Of a DNA stretch of 64,000 nucleotides, positions 16,622 through 27,288 are shown piece by piece. The stretch is taken from positions 104,992 through 168,991 of the forward strand of contig NZ_SWCI01000008.1 of NCBI RefSeq assembly GCF_005116715.1, given 5' to 3'. Under the pieces are notes generated by a model that was given only the letters and a program-made list of their open reading frames with translations, made no database searches and was not told where the DNA came from. Source of the stretch: Ferrimonas sediminicola. GTDB taxonomy: Bacteria > Pseudomonadota > Gammaproteobacteria > Enterobacterales > Shewanellaceae. Every line of letters starts with the position of its first letter. Position 1 is the stretch's first letter. The translations under genes and the position numbers were made by a program.

Positions 16622-19600
16622 TTACTCGGCGTCGGTCGGCTTGGTCATGCCTGCGTTGGAGGAGAAGCGGTAGCGGCTCTGAGCGAACTCGTTGGGCTTG
16701 GCTTCCACCTTGCTCTCTTCACTCTTGGGCACCACTACAGGCTCGAAATCCGGCACCTCCACCTGGGGCGTGGCGGCCTGGGAGAAGGCGGCCTTGGCAA
16801 AGCGGCTGCCTGCAGCCTTGGGCGCCGCGGCTTTCGCTTCCACAGCCTTAGGTGCTTCGGCGGGTGCTTCGGCCTGGGCTTCTACGGCCTTGGGCGCTTC
16901 CGCCTGGGCTTCGGCCTTGGGCGTTTCCGCCTGGGCTTCGGCCTTGGGCGTTTCCGCCTGGGCTTCGGCCTTGGGTTCTTCCGCCTTAACTTCGGCCTTG
17001 GGCGCTTCTACCTTGGTTTCGACCGCCTCGGGGGCGTCCGCCTTGGCTTCGGTGGCCTTAGGGGCTTCCGCCTTGGCTTCTACCGCCTCGGCTTTGGCTT
17101 CGACCGCCTTAGGCTCTTCAGCCTTGGTGTCTCCCTTGTCAGCCTTGGGCTTGCGGCTGCGCGGCTGGCGGCTGCGACGGGGCTTGGGGGCCTCGGCCTG
17201 CTCTTCGGTGTCGGCCGGGGCGGATTGCTGCTCGCCGTCGAACATCTCCAACTGGGTCTCATCCGCCAGGTCGGTGGTTTCGGGGTAACGGGCCGTTACC
17301 GGATCTTTCTGGGCTTCGGCCTCCAGATCGGCGGCGTCGGCGTCGACATCGTCGTCACGCTTGCGGCGGCGGCGCTGACCGGCGGCGCGCAGGTGACGGG
17401 GGCTGCGGCGACTGCGACGGTTGTTGTCTCGCTCATCCTCCTCACCGTTTTCACCACCCTCCGCATCGGCGGCCTGGGCGACCTCCTCGGCCTTGGCGTC
17501 CATGCTCTGCTGAACGACCACGGTCGGGGTTTCGTTCTTCGCTTCTGGCTGTGGGGTGACCTCGGTGGCAACGGCCTCGATCTGAACCTCCTGGGCCTTG
17601 GGCGCGTCCTCAACCTTGGGCGCGTCCTCATCCGCCTTGGGAGCGGTCTCTGCGGCGCGGGGTTCGGCGCTCAGTCGAACGGAACGCTCCAGCTTGCGGC
17701 GCTGACGGCGCTCCTTCATCACTTCGCGTTCCCGCTTCTCCTGCTGGGACGCCTCCTGGACGTCGCTGCCTTCGGCGAGCTCTTGTGGCTCCCTCTCCTT
17801 GCGGCGGCGGCGCTGACGGCTTGGCTGCTCCTGAGTATCCTCAGAGCGGGCCTGCTGCTCGGACTGACGACGTTCCTGCCTCTCTTGCGACTTCTGCTCG
17901 TCGCGACGGTCGTCACGACGGCGGCGATCTTTACGCTCACCGCGTTCCTGGCGGTCGCCACGCTCTTTACGCTCACCGCGCTCCTGGCGGTCGCCACGCT
18001 CTTTGCGCTCGCCGCGTTCCTGACGGTCGCCACGCTCTTTGCGCTCACCGCGCTCCTGGCGGTCGCCACGCTCTTTGCGCTCACCGCGTTCACCGCGTTC
18101 GCCACGACGACGGTCGCCGCGACGTCGGTCACCGCGCTTGGCATCGCGAGATTCCTTCTTCTCCTCCCGTTTGGGTTGCTCCTCTTCGCCACTAAACAGG
18201 GACTTCAGGGCACCGGCCAGCTTGGACAGAAGGGAGGGCTTCTCCTCTTCGACCTTGGGCTTCTTGTCCTTCTTGGGCTGCGGCTTAGCTGTCTCCTCCT
18301 TTGCCTTGGATTTCAGCTTCAGCTCTTCAGGCTTGGGAGCTTCCATGGCGCGGATGGCGGGACGATCGGCAACCTGCTTCTCCAGCTTGCGCGGCTCGTA
18401 CAGCACCGGTTCCGGTGCCTCGGCGATCTTGTAGCTGGCTTCGGTGATGGTGTCATCCTTGCGGTGACGGGCCACGGTGTAGTGTGGCGTCTCCATATGA
18501 GGATGGGGAATCACGTACACCTCAACTTTGTGCCGCTCTTCGATGATGCGGATCGCCTTGCGTTTTTCGTTCAGCAGGAAGGCGGCCACGTCGGTGGGGA
18601 CCTGGGCTTCGATCTGGGCGGTGTTGTCCTTGATCGCTTCCTCTTCCATCAGACGCAGGATCGACAGGGCCAGGGATTCGGTGCCGCGTACCACGCCCTG
18701 ACCGCTACAGCGGGGGCAGATGTGGGCAGAGGACTCACCCAGGGAGGGGCGCAGCCGCTGGCGAGACATCTCCATCAGGCCAAAGCGGGAGATGCGGCCA
18801 ATCTGGACCCGGGCCCGATCCTGGCGCACGGCGTCGCGCAGGCGGTTTTCCACTTCACGCTGGTGGCGCACCGGTCCCATATCGATGAAGTCGATCACCA
18901 CCAGGCCACCCAGGTCGCGCAGGCGCAACTGGCGGGCGATCTCGTCGGCCGCTTCCAGGTTGGTCTGCAGGGCAGTCTCTTCGATATCGCCGCCCTTGGT
19001 GGCGCGGGCGGAGTTGATGTCGATGGCGGTCAGGGCCTCGGTGGGATCGATGACGATGGAGCCGCCGGAGGGCAGGCGCACTTCGCGCTGGAAAGCGGAC
19101 TCGATCTGGCTCTCAATCTGGTAGTGGGTGAACAGGGGCACCTCGGCCTTGTACAGCTTCACCCGGCTGACGTAGTCGGGGCGCACCAGGTTGATGTGCT
19201 GTACCGCCTCGTCGTAGATGCGGGGGTGGTCCACCAGGATCTCGCCAATGTCGCGGCGCAGGTAATCGCGGATGGCGCGCACGATCACGTTGCTTTCCTG
19301 GTGAATCAGGAAAGGTGCGGAGCGGGATTGGGAGACCTCTTTGATCTTGTCCCAGTGGTTGAGCAAAACCTGCAGGTCGTACTCCAGCTCTTCGGCAGCC
19401 TTGCCGACGCCGGCGGTGCGGACAATCAGGCCCATTCCCTGGGGAACGGTCAGCTGGCTGAGGGCGTCTTTCAGCTCTGTGCGCTCGTCACCCTCGATGC
19501 GGCGGGAGATGCCGCCGGCACGGGGGTTGTTAGGCATCAGAACCAGGTAGCTGCCGGCCAGGCTGATGAAGGTGGTCAGGGCGGCACCCTTGCTACCACG

Positions 19601-19924
19601 CTCCTCTTTGTCCACCTGGACGATCACCTCCTGACCCTCCTTGATCACCTCCTTGATATTGGGGCGACCCTGGAAGGAGTATCCCTCGGGGAAGTACTCA
19701 CGGGCGATCTCTTTCAGGGGCAGGAAACCATGGCGCTCGGCGCCGTAGTCCACAAAGGCGGCTTCCAGAGAGGGCTCTACGCGGGTGATTTTGCCCTTGT
19801 AGATGTTGGCTTTCTTCTGTTCGTGACCCGGAGCTTCAATATCCAGATCATAGAGGCGCTGCCCATCAACCAGGGCAACACGCAACTCTTCGGATTGAGT
19901 TGCGTTAATCAGCATTCTTTTCAT
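16622..19924 (-). CDS. rne: ribonuclease E
   Basis: 1100 aa. The start [21 protein letters not shown] is the invariant RNase E/G N-terminus. The S1 RNA-binding domain (about 35-125), 5' sensor, DNase I-like catalytic part (VVIDFIDMG) and Zn-link CPRC ([10 protein letters not shown]) are all visible. The C-terminal ~580 residues are disordered: an Arg-rich RNA-binding region with a 12-residue tandem repeat, then Ala/Glu/Lys/Pro repeats, the usual degradosome scaffold. It makes endonucleolytic cuts in mRNA, tRNA and 5S precursors. It is divergent from rluC, as in E. coli. Confidence 0.97.
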   Translation of the reverse strand: MKRMLINATQSEELRVALVDGQRLYDLDIEAPGHEQKKANIYKGKITRVEPSLEAAFVDYGAERHGFLPLKEIAREYFPEGYSFQGRPNIKEVIKEGQEVIVQVDKEERGSKGAALTTFISLAGSYLVLMPNNPRAGGISRRIEGDERTELKDALSQLTVPQGMGLIVRTAGVGKAAEELEYDLQVLLNHWDKIKEVSQSRSAPFLIHQESNVIVRAIRDYLRRDIGEILVDHPRIYDEAVQHINLVRPDYVSRVKLYKAEVPLFTHYQIESQIESAFQREVRLPSGGSIVIDPTEALTAIDINSARATKGGDIEETALQTNLEAADEIARQLRLRDLGGLVVIDFIDMGPVRHQREVENRLRDAVRQDRARVQIGRISRFGLMEMSRQRLRPSLGESSAHICPRCSGQGVVRGTESLALSILRLMEEEAIKDNTAQIEAQVPTDVAAFLLNEKRKAIRIIEERHKVEVYVIPHPHMETPHYTVARHRKDDTITEASYKIAEAPEPVLYEPRKLEKQVADRPAIRAMEAPKPEELKLKSKAKEETAKPQPKKDKKPKVEEEKPSLLSKLAGALKSLFSGEEEQPKREEKKESRDAKRGDRRRGDRRRGERGERGERKERGDRQERGERKERGDRQERGERKERGDRQERGERKERGDRQERGERKDRRRRDDRRDEQKSQERQERRQSEQQARSEDTQEQPSRQRRRRKEREPQELAEGSDVQEASQQEKREREVMKERRQRRKLERSVRLSAEPRAAETAPKADEDAPKVEDAPKAQEVQIEAVATEVTPQPEAKNETPTVVVQQSMDAKAEEVAQAADAEGGENGEEDERDNNRRSRRSPRHLRAAGQRRRRKRDDDVDADAADLEAEAQKDPVTARYPETTDLADETQLEMFDGEQQSAPADTEEQAEAPKPRRSRQPRSRKPKADKGDTKAEEPKAVEAKAEAVEAKAEAPKATEAKADAPEAVETKVEAPKAEVKAEEPKAEAQAETPKAEAQAETPKAEAQAEAPKAVEAQAEAPAEAPKAVEAKAAAPKAAGSRFAKAAFSQAATPQVEVPDFEPVVVPKSEESKVEAKPNEFAQSRYRFSSNAGMTKPTDAE
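17941..18090 (-). repeat. 36-bp tandem repeat inside rne
   Basis: About four copies of a 36-bp unit; its CCTG(G/A)CGG marker recurs at 17947, 17983, 18019 and 18055. Each unit encodes a 12-residue block ([12 protein letters not shown]) in the Arg-rich linker of RNase E. The period is a multiple of three, so copy-number change would keep the frame. Confidence 0.85.
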
Positions 19925-20469
19925 CTTGGGTGATCCAATTTTCCATTGGTCACCGCTTCAGGTCGAGCGTCGGCTGCACCGGCACCCCAGAATCAAATTG
20001 CAGGCAGTCTCACGACTGGTTGACCGGGGCCTTGCCCATCAACACATCAGGTTACTGGGGGGTTGGCTGCGGGCACGCCGCAGATGCTCTGTCTCAACCC
20101 CTGTTCTCTTTGCTGTGCAGCTTACAACTGCTGCCGCCGCGCCTTGGGAGGCGTTGCGACTGAAATTTTTTCCCGGTACACCACCGGACGGAGGACCTGA
20201 AACGGTTTCCGATTTTGCATTCCTATTAGGGGGTCAACTGCTCGGCTGGAGTGTCGTGCCGGTCCTTTGGCAGGAGAGGGTTCCTCGCTGTCGCGGACCT
20301 GGCATCGTTTGACTTCTCAGTAAAAAAACCGATAGCAGGACCAAATCTGTGCAGACATGCTAAAAATCCAACTTTTAGTCAAGCTGCAACCGCAAGAATA
20401 TAGCAACTTCCGCCCGCTGCGGCAATCGACAATCTCGATATTGTTCGCCGTGGCGCGATTCGGTGTACA
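19925..20469. promoter_or_regulatory. rne long leader and rne/rluC divergent promoter region
   Basis: 545 bp without a supported gene between two divergent starts. In E. coli the rne transcript has a long structured 5' leader through which RNase E controls its own mRNA; this gap has the right size and place for one, though I did not resolve specific hairpins. On the rluC side TTGTTC (20441) and TACAAT (20466) are promoter-like but 19 bp apart. Confidence 0.5.
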
Positions 20470-21459
20470 ATGGCGCCCATGACTGATTCATCACAGAGTA
20501 ATTCACCCAAGGTGCAATGGGTGACCGTGGAGCCCGACTATCAGGGCCAGCGGATTGACAACTTTTTGCGCACTTTCCTTAAAGGGGTTCCTAAGAGTCT
20601 TATTTACCGACTGCTTCGCAAGGGGGAGGTCCGGGTCAACAAGAAACGGATCAAGCCCGAGTACAAACTGCAGGCCGGCGACCTGCTGCGTATCGCCCCC
20701 ATCCGCGTCTCTGAAAAGTCCCAGGAGGAGACCCTGCCGTCGGCCAAGTTGACCAAGGTGGCCCAGCTGGAGGAGTGCATTGTCTACGAGGACAAGCTGA
20801 TCCTGGTGATCAATAAGCCCTCTGGCATCGCGGTACACGGCGGCAGCGGGGTCAACTTCGGTGTGATCGAGGCCCTGCGCGCCCTGAGGCCGAAGGAGAA
20901 GCACCTGGAGCTGGTGCACCGGTTAGACCGGGCCACCTCCGGGCTGTTGATGCTGGCCAAGCGCCGCAGCGCCCTCAAGCACATGCAGGATCAGCTGCGC
21001 AGCAAGACCATGAAGAAGCAGTACCTGGCGCTGGTGAAGGGCAAGTGGCAGGATCGCGACCGGGTGGTCAATGAGCCGTTGCTGAAGAACACCCTCAACT
21101 CCGGCGAACGTATGGTGCGGGTCAGCAGTGACGGCAAGCCCTCCGAGACCCGTTTCCGGGTGCTGGAGCGTTTCGGCAGCGACGCCACCCTGGTGGAGGC
21201 CAGCCCCATCACTGGGCGGACCCACCAGATCCGGGTGCACACCCAGTGCAAGGGACACCCCATCGCCTGTGATGATCGCTACGGCGATGACGGCTTCGAC
21301 CGCGCCATGAAGGAGAGGGGGCTCAACCGCCTGTTTCTCCACGCCCACAGGCTGCGCTTCCTCCATCCGGGGGAGGAGGTCACCATGGAGCTGGAGGCCC
21401 CGTTGGAGCCCAGGCTGCAGAAGCTGCTGAAGCGCCTCAAGACGGAGGAGCGCCCGTGA
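20470..21459 (+). CDS. rluC: 23S rRNA pseudouridine synthase RluC
   Basis: 329 aa; an S4 RNA-binding domain (RIDNFLRTFLKGVPKSLIYR...KGEVRVN) precedes the RluA-type catalytic domain with HRLDRATSG, whose Asp is the nucleophile. A GRTHQIRVH motif follows. It converts three uridines in 23S rRNA (positions 955, 2504 and 2580 in E. coli). The ATG at 20479 is an alternative start because TACAAT overlaps the first ATG. The stop overlaps the next gene's GTG start by 4 bp. Gene order rne / rluC is as in E. coli. Confidence 0.95.
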   Translation: MAPMTDSSQSNSPKVQWVTVEPDYQGQRIDNFLRTFLKGVPKSLIYRLLRKGEVRVNKKRIKPEYKLQAGDLLRIAPIRVSEKSQEETLPSAKLTKVAQLEECIVYEDKLILVINKPSGIAVHGGSGVNFGVIEALRALRPKEKHLELVHRLDRATSGLLMLAKRRSALKHMQDQLRSKTMKKQYLALVKGKWQDRDRVVNEPLLKNTLNSGERMVRVSSDGKPSETRFRVLERFGSDATLVEASPITGRTHQIRVHTQCKGHPIACDDRYGDDGFDRAMKERGLNRLFLHAHRLRFLHPGEEVTMELEAPLEPRLQKLLKRLKTEERP

Positions 21460-22100
21460 GCCGTTGTGACCTGGTGATCTTCGACTGGGACGGTACCCTG
21501 ATGGATTCGGTGGATCGCATCGTCGACAGCTGGCAGCGGGCCTGCGCCGAGCTGTCCATGACGGTCAACTGCGCCGAGTCGGTGCGCTCCATCATCGGCC
21601 TCTCCATCGAGTCCGCGGTGGCGGCCCTGATCCCCGATCTGCCGCCTGAGCGGCTGGAACCCTTCGTCCGCACCTACCGCAGCTGGTACCTGGAGCGCTC
21701 CGACGTGCCCACGCCGCTGTTCGACGGTGCCGAGCCCCTGCTCCATGAGCTCAAGGGGCGGGGCTACCGGCTGGCGGTGGCCACCGGCAAGGGGCGGCCG
21801 GGCCTGGAGCGGGTGCTGGATGCCTCGGGACTGCGGCCGCTGTTCGATGCCAGCCGTACGCCCACCGAAGCGGCGTCCAAGCCTCACCCTGACATGATTC
21901 TGCAGCTGTGCACCGAACTGGATTGTCAGCCAAACAGGGCGGTGATGGTGGGCGATGCCCTGTTCGACCTGGAGATGGCCAACCGCGCTGGCGCCATCGG
22001 GGTGGGGGTCTCCTACGGAGCCGGGTCAGAGGATGTCCTGCGTTCGGCGTCACCCAAAGGGATCATCCACCACCCGATGGAGCTGCTTAACCTGCTCTGA
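21456..22100 (+). CDS. HAD-superfamily hydrolase, phosphoglycolate-phosphatase-like
   Basis: 214 aa starting at a GTG that overlaps the rluC stop. HAD motif I is FDWDGTLMDS (both catalytic Asp), motif II is ATGKG, the Lys of motif III is SKPHPD, and motif IV is VGDALFDLEMA. A helical C1 cap lies between motifs I and II. The specific substrate cannot be told from sequence; small phosphate esters are usual for this subgroup. It is cotranscribed with rluC and ends before a clear terminator. Confidence 0.9.
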   Translation: MSRCDLVIFDWDGTLMDSVDRIVDSWQRACAELSMTVNCAESVRSIIGLSIESAVAALIPDLPPERLEPFVRTYRSWYLERSDVPTPLFDGAEPLLHELKGRGYRLAVATGKGRPGLERVLDASGLRPLFDASRTPTEAASKPHPDMILQLCTELDCQPNRAVMVGDALFDLEMANRAGAIGVGVSYGAGSEDVLRSASPKGIIHHPMELLNLL

Positions 22101-22154
22101 TTGAGGCTATTTTCCGATTGAGGCAATCGAATCTCCCAGTGCCCGTCAGGCATA

Positions 22155-22183
22155 AAAAACCCGGAATCAGGTTCCGGGTTTTT
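22155..22183. terminator. bidirectional rho-independent terminator
   Basis: Inverted repeat AAAAACCCGGAA / TTCCGGGTTTTT with a 5-nt loop between the convergent HAD and gltA genes. Confidence 0.9.
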
Positions 22184-22205
22184 CTGTTTTTAAGGCTCGC
22201 TGACC

Positions 22206-23495
22206 TTAGTCCCTGTCAGACAGCTCGGCGTAATCGCGTCTGGCGGCACCGGTGTACAGCTGGCGAGGACGGCCAATCTTGTGGCCGGGCTGGCTCAGCA
22301 TCTCCTGCCAGTGGGCAATCCAGCCTACGGTGCGGGAGAGGGCGAAGATCACGGTAAACATGGAGGTGGGGATACCAATGGCCTTCATGATGATGCCGGA
22401 GTAGAAATCCACGTTGGGGTAGAGCTTCTTTTCGACGAAGTAGGGGTCTTCCAGCGCAATGCGCTCCAGCTCCATGGCCACGTCGAGCAGTGGATCCTGG
22501 ATGTTCAGCTCCTTGAGTACCTCATGACAGGTCTCACGCATCACGGTGGCACGGGGATCGAAGTTCTTGTACACCCGGTGGCCGAAGCCCATCAGGCGGA
22601 ACGGGTCCTCCTTGTCCTTGGCCCGGGCGATAAACTCGGGGATGCGGTCGACGCTGCCGATCTCGGCCAGCATCTCCAGGCAGGCTTCGTTGGCGCCGCC
22701 GTGGGCCGGACCCCACAGGGAAGCCACACCGGCAGAGACACAAGCGAAGGGGTTGGCACCGGAGGATCCTGCCAGTCGCACCGTTGAGGTGGAGGCGTTC
22801 TGCTCGTGGTCGGCGTGCAGGATGAAGATGCGGTCCATGGCACGTTCAACAACCGGGTTCACCTTGTAGTCTTCACAGGGCACAGAGAACATCATGTGCA
22901 GGAAGTTGCCGGCGAAGGAGAGGTCGTTGCGCGGGTAAACGAACGGCTGGCCCAGGTTGAACTTATAGGCCATGGCCGCCAGGGTAGGCATCTTGGAGAT
23001 CAGCCGGTAGGCGCAGATCTCGCGATGCTTGGGATCATTCACGTCCAGGGAGTCGTGATAGAAGGCAGACAGGGCACCGACGACACCACAGAGGATCGCC
23101 ATGGGGTGGGCATCGCGACGGAAACCTTTGAAGAAGGTGGAGATCTGCTCGTGGACCATGGTGTGATAGGTCACGGTCTTTTCGAACTTCTCCAACTGCG
23201 CCTTGCTGGGCAGTTCACCGAACAGCAATAGATAGCAGACTTCTACATAACTGGAGCGGGTGGCCAGTTGGTCGATGGGGTAGCCGCGGTGAAGCAGCAC
23301 GCCCTTGGCGCCGTCGATGAAAGTGATCGCAGACTCACAGGAAGCGGTGGCCATGAAGCCGGGGTCGAAGGTGAAGTACCCGTGCTTACCCAGGGAGCTG
23401 ATATCGATGACATCATGGCCAGCGGTGCCCGATTTAATGGGCAGTTCCACCGCGTCCTGGCCTGGAACCTGGAGTGTGGCTTTAGATTCAGCCAT
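22206..23495 (-). CDS. gltA: citrate synthase (type II, hexameric)
   Basis: 429 aa, full length for the gammaproteobacterial NADH-sensitive enzyme. Active-site blocks are present: [19 protein letters not shown] and [17 protein letters not shown], with the catalytic Asp later in the PNVDFYSG region. It condenses acetyl-CoA with oxaloacetate at TCA entry. Divergent from sdhCDAB-sucABCD across a 410-bp control region, the classic enterobacterial arrangement. Confidence 0.97.
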   Translation of the reverse strand: MAESKATLQVPGQDAVELPIKSGTAGHDVIDISSLGKHGYFTFDPGFMATASCESAITFIDGAKGVLLHRGYPIDQLATRSSYVEVCYLLLFGELPSKAQLEKFEKTVTYHTMVHEQISTFFKGFRRDAHPMAILCGVVGALSAFYHDSLDVNDPKHREICAYRLISKMPTLAAMAYKFNLGQPFVYPRNDLSFAGNFLHMMFSVPCEDYKVNPVVERAMDRIFILHADHEQNASTSTVRLAGSSGANPFACVSAGVASLWGPAHGGANEACLEMLAEIGSVDRIPEFIARAKDKEDPFRLMGFGHRVYKNFDPRATVMRETCHEVLKELNIQDPLLDVAMELERIALEDPYFVEKKLYPNVDFYSGIIMKAIGIPTSMFTVIFALSRTVGWIAHWQEMLSQPGHKIGRPRQLYTGAARRDYAELSDRD

Positions 23496-23905
23496 ACCGT
23501 GTTCTCCTTACTACATTCTTGTTATCTATCCGTAACGTCGTTCCCATTTTAAGAGACAGCAATCACAAAAATCAATTGCCTGGTCGGATGTTTAATCGAA
23601 ATTGCTTCACTTTCATGCACTTTTGGACGCTATTCTCAGCTCACTGCCGGTTCGGATGGATCTGTGTGGCAAATCTCATAAATTGGCAAAATGTGATGTT
23701 TGTAATCAAAAACGGCGCTATGTATACTGGGCGCGGGCCGCTGAAAAGAGGCAGTAGAGCGGTGAGGTCATGCGGAATTTTCCAGCAATCACTCGGCTAA
23801 CATATTGCCTGTTTTCTGTTTAAAACGCCTACCTAGGAGTAGGGACAACTGTCCCGGTTTCGGTGGAAATAACAAAAAGTGCTCAATGGAGCTGAGTGAG
23901 CAGCT
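23496..23905. promoter_or_regulatory. gltA / sdhC divergent control region
   Basis: 410 bp, AT-rich. A good plus-strand sigma-70 promoter is seen: TTGTAA (23700-23705), 17-bp spacer, TATACT (23723-23728), giving an sdhC leader of about 170 nt. AAATGTGATGTTTGTAATCAAA just upstream and overlapping the -35 resembles a half-conserved CRP site (TGTGA good, other half poor). In E. coli this region is under ArcA and CRP control. Confidence 0.55.
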
Positions 23906-24280
23906 GTGAATAAGCAAAGACCTGTGTACCTGGACCTGAGTCAGATCCAGTTTCCCGCCACGGCGATTGCGTCGATACTGCATCGTGTCAGTGGTGTCAT
24001 CACCTTCGTCGCCCTCGCCATCCTGCTATGGCTCCTGGCCACGTCCCTGAGCGGTGCTCAAGGATTTGCCCAGGTTCAATCCTACTTCCAGACGGTTTTC
24101 GTCAAATTCATCGTGTGGGGAATCCTCACCGCTCTGGCGTACCACGCCATCGGCGGCATTCGTCACCTGTTCCAGGACCTGGGACACTTTGAAGAGATGG
24201 AGTCTGGCAATGCGTCCGCCAAGGTCAGCTTTGTCATCACTCTGGTGGTATCCGTTCTGGCAGGAGCCTGGCTATGGTAA
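23906..24280 (+). CDS. sdhC: succinate dehydrogenase cytochrome b556 subunit
   Basis: 124 aa from a GTG. The opening NKQRPVYLDLSQIQFPATAIASILHRVSG is typical of SdhC; HRVSG forms part of the quinone pocket, and the haem-b ligand His lies in LAYHAIGGIRHL. Three membrane helices. Together with SdhD it anchors complex II and passes electrons to ubiquinone. The stop overlaps sdhD. Confidence 0.95.
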   Translation: MNKQRPVYLDLSQIQFPATAIASILHRVSGVITFVALAILLWLLATSLSGAQGFAQVQSYFQTVFVKFIVWGILTALAYHAIGGIRHLFQDLGHFEEMESGNASAKVSFVITLVVSVLAGAWLW

Positions 24281-24621
24281 AGAATGCCGCAACTTTCGGA
24301 CGCAGCGGCGTCCAGGATTTCGTTCTGATTCGTGCCAGCGCCCTGGTGCTGCTGGCCTATGTCCTGTTCATGGTGGGGTATCTGGTTACCACTCCCTCAC
24401 TGACGTTTGACACCTGGCAGGGGCTGTTCGCGTCTGTGGGCATGAAAGTGTTCACCCTGTTGGCGCTGATCAGCGTATTGATTCACGGTTGGATTGGGAT
24501 GTGGCAGGTGGCCACGGACTACATCAAGCCCGCCAAGCTTCGTGCTTTTGTCCTGTTTGTGATCAACGTTGTCCTGCTGGCCTACCTGGCCACCGGTGTT
24601 GTTATTCTGTGGGGTGTGTAA
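24274..24621 (+). CDS. sdhD: succinate dehydrogenase membrane anchor subunit
   Basis: 115 aa, three membrane helices. FVLIRASALVLLAYVLF and the HGWIGMWQVATDY segment, with its haem-ligand His and quinone-site Tyr, match SdhD. It overlaps sdhC by 7 bp and ends directly before the sdhA start. Confidence 0.94.
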   Translation: MVKNAATFGRSGVQDFVLIRASALVLLAYVLFMVGYLVTTPSLTFDTWQGLFASVGMKVFTLLALISVLIHGWIGMWQVATDYIKPAKLRAFVLFVINVVLLAYLATGVVILWGV

Positions 24622-26376
24622 GTGAGTATTCCAGTTCGCGAATTTGACGCTATTGTAATCGGTGCCGGCGGCGCAGGCATGCGCGCAGCACTGCAGATCT
24701 CCCAGGAGGGCAAATCCTGTGCCCTGCTGTCCAAGGTATTCCCAACCCGCTCCCATACCGTGTCCGCCCAGGGGGGCATCACCGTGGCCCTGGGCAACGC
24801 CCACGAGGACAACTGGGAATGGCACATGTACGACACCGTCAAGGGCTCCGACTACATCGGTGACCAGGACGCCATCGAGTACATGTGTAAGACCGGTCCT
24901 GAAGCGATCATCGAGATGGAGAACATGGGCCTGCCTTTCAGCCGATTCGACAACGGCAAGGTGTACCAGCGTCCCTTCGGCGGCCAGTCCAAGAACTTCG
25001 GTGGTGAGCAGGCGGCCCGTACCGCGGCGGCGGCCGACCGTACCGGTCACGCCCTGCTGCACTGCCTGTACCAGCAGAACGTCAAGAACAAGACCGAGGT
25101 GTACTCCGAGTGGTATGCCCTGGACCTGGTGAAGAATCAGGACGGTGCCGTGGTGGGTGCCACCGCCATCGACATCGAGACCGGCGAGATCGTCTTCTTC
25201 AAGGCCAAGGCCACCGTGCTGGCCACCGGCGGCGCCGGCCGCATCTACGCCTCCACCACCAACGCCCACATCAACACCGGCGACGGTGTCGGCATGGCCC
25301 TGCGCGCCGGAGTGCCGGTTCAGGACATGGAGATGTGGCAGTTCCACCCCACCGGCATCGCCGGCGCCGGGGTGCTGGTGACCGAGGGGTGTCGTGGCGA
25401 GGGCGGTTACCTCCTCAATAAGGATGGCGAGCGCTTCATGGAGCGTTACGCTCCCAATGCCAAGGACCTGGCCGGACGTGACGTGGTGGCCCGTTCCATC
25501 ATGACCGAGATCCGCGAAGGCCGCGGCTGTGACGGCCCCTGGGGCCCCCACGCCAAGTTGAAGCTGGACCACCTGGGTGAAGAGGTGCTGGAGTCGCGCC
25601 TGCCCGGCATCTGTGAACTGTCCCGCACCTTCGCCCACGTCGATCCGGTGAAGGAGCCGATTCCGGTGATTCCCACCTGCCACTACATGATGGGCGGTGT
25701 GCCCACCAACGTGAACGGCCAGGTGATTGGTCTGGGTGACAAGCCGGTTCAGGGTCTGTTCGCCGTCGGTGAGATCGCCTGTGTGTCGGTCCACGGCGCT
25801 AACCGCCTGGGCGGCAACTCCCTGCTGGATCTGGTGGTGTTTGGTCGAGCGGCCGGTAAGCACCTGGGTGAAACCCTGGCGGCCCAGACCGAAGCCCGCG
25901 AAGCCTCCGAGTCTGACATCGAGGTTTCTCTGGCCCGACTCAACCGCTGGGAGAACAACCAGAGCGGTGAGGATCCAAACCAGATCCGCAAGGACCTGCA
26001 GAACTGCATGCAGCTGAACTTTTCCGTATTCCGCCAGGGCGACGCCATGGCCGAAGGCCTCAAGGAACTGAAGACCATCAAGGCCCGCCTTGAGAACGCC
26101 AAGCTCAACGACCGCTCCAAGGCGTTCAATACCAACCGCATCGAGTGCCTGGAACTGGACAACCTGATGGAGACCGCGCTGGCCACCGCCGAGGCGGCCA
26201 ACTTCCGCACCGAGAGCCGTGGTGCCCACTCCCGTGAGGATTTCACCGAGCGGGACGACGCCAACTGGCTGTGCCACTCCCTGTATGACCCCATCACAGG
26301 TGAGATGTCCAAGCGCGATGTGAACATGTCGCCCAAGCTGCGGGAAGCCTTCCCGCCGAAGAAGCGTACCTACTAA
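24622..26376 (+). CDS. sdhA: succinate dehydrogenase flavoprotein subunit
   Basis: 584 aa from a GTG. The FAD-binding [11 protein letters not shown] and the covalent-FAD His in [10 protein letters not shown] are near the N-terminus. Substrate-site residues occur in HPTGIAGAG and in the R/H cluster [18 protein letters not shown]. It oxidises succinate to fumarate on the cytoplasmic face of complex II. The start abuts the sdhD stop. Confidence 0.97.
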   Translation: MSIPVREFDAIVIGAGGAGMRAALQISQEGKSCALLSKVFPTRSHTVSAQGGITVALGNAHEDNWEWHMYDTVKGSDYIGDQDAIEYMCKTGPEAIIEMENMGLPFSRFDNGKVYQRPFGGQSKNFGGEQAARTAAAADRTGHALLHCLYQQNVKNKTEVYSEWYALDLVKNQDGAVVGATAIDIETGEIVFFKAKATVLATGGAGRIYASTTNAHINTGDGVGMALRAGVPVQDMEMWQFHPTGIAGAGVLVTEGCRGEGGYLLNKDGERFMERYAPNAKDLAGRDVVARSIMTEIREGRGCDGPWGPHAKLKLDHLGEEVLESRLPGICELSRTFAHVDPVKEPIPVIPTCHYMMGGVPTNVNGQVIGLGDKPVQGLFAVGEIACVSVHGANRLGGNSLLDLVVFGRAAGKHLGETLAAQTEAREASESDIEVSLARLNRWENNQSGEDPNQIRKDLQNCMQLNFSVFRQGDAMAEGLKELKTIKARLENAKLNDRSKAFNTNRIECLELDNLMETALATAEAANFRTESRGAHSREDFTERDDANWLCHSLYDPITGEMSKRDVNMSPKLREAFPPKKRTY

Positions 26377-26389
26377 GGAGTGACAGGGA

Positions 26390-27097
26390 ATGAGTTTGCA
26401 AGTTTCCGTCTACCGCTATAACCCGGAGACCGACGCCAAGCCCAGCATGCAGGATTACACCCTGGACCTGCCGGAAGGCAAGGACATGATGGTGCTGGAC
26501 GTGCTGCTGATGCTTAAGGAGCAGGATCCCGGCCTGACCTTCCGCCGCTCCTGCCGTGAGGGCGTGTGCGGTTCCGACGGCCTGAACATGAACGGCAAGA
26601 ACGGCCTGGCCTGTATCACCCCCATCTCCGCCTTCAAGGGCAAGAAGCTGGAGATTCGTCCGCTGCCGGGGATGCCGGTGATTCGCGATCTGGTGGTGGA
26701 TCTCAGCCTGTTCTACAAGCAGTACGAGAAGGTGAAGCCCTTCCTGATCAATGACGACAAGAACCCAGGCCGGGAGCATCTGCAATCCCCCGAGGAGCGT
26801 GCCAAGCTCGATGGTCTGTATGAGTGCATCCTGTGCGCCTGCTGCTCCACCTCCTGTCCCTCCTTCTGGTGGAACCCGGACAAGTTCGTCGGCCCCGCCG
26901 GCCTGCTGCACGCCTACCGGTTCCTGGTGGACAGCCGCGACACCGCCACCGACGAGCGTCTGGCGGATCTGGACGACGCCTTCAGCGTCTTCCGCTGCCA
27001 CGGCATCATGAACTGCGTGAACGTCTGCCCCAAGGGTCTGAACCCCACCAAGGCGATCGGTCACATCAAATCCATGCTGCTGCAACGGGCGGTGTAA
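26390..27097 (+). CDS. sdhB: succinate dehydrogenase iron-sulfur subunit
   Basis: 235 aa. N-terminal [2Fe-2S] ligands (CREGVCGSDG...GLAC), then the [4Fe-4S] and [3Fe-4S] sites (CILCACCSTSCP and CHGIMNCVNVCPKGLNP). It relays electrons from SdhA to quinone. Good ribosome site (AAGGAG) before the ATG. Confidence 0.97.
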   Translation: MSLQVSVYRYNPETDAKPSMQDYTLDLPEGKDMMVLDVLLMLKEQDPGLTFRRSCREGVCGSDGLNMNGKNGLACITPISAFKGKKLEIRPLPGMPVIRDLVVDLSLFYKQYEKVKPFLINDDKNPGREHLQSPEERAKLDGLYECILCACCSTSCPSFWWNPDKFVGPAGLLHAYRFLVDSRDTATDERLADLDDAFSVFRCHGIMNCVNVCPKGLNPTKAIGHIKSMLLQRAV

Positions 27098-27134
27098 CCA
27101 TGCAACGTGTCGTTTATCGTTGTATTTAATATTG

Positions 27135-27171
27135 AGGTCACCTCTTCGGCTGCGAAGAGCGTGACCTTTTT
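27135..27171 (+). terminator. strong hairpin with T-run between sdhB and sucA
   Basis: A two-part stem, AGGTCAC-CTCTTCG and CGAAGAG-(C)-GTGACCT with a GCTG loop, is followed by five T. It looks like a factor-independent terminator 38 bp after sdhB and may separate sdh from suc expression or attenuate read-through. Confidence 0.8.
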
Positions 27172-27288
27172 GTATAGTGCCTTTAGCCACCAGCCTGATA
27201 ACTACGACTAAAGGGCAGTGGCAAAAACAACAACAATGCCTTAGAAAGGCAACAGGCATAACCAGGCTTGGTTGATAAAGGAATACAG

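Noticed and set aside
17225..19933. A 902-codon open frame on the plus strand opposite rne
   Set aside because: It lies wholly antisense to an unmistakable rne gene; its Leu/Ala/Gly/His-rich composition is what the complement of GC-rich, Arg/Glu-rich codons gives.
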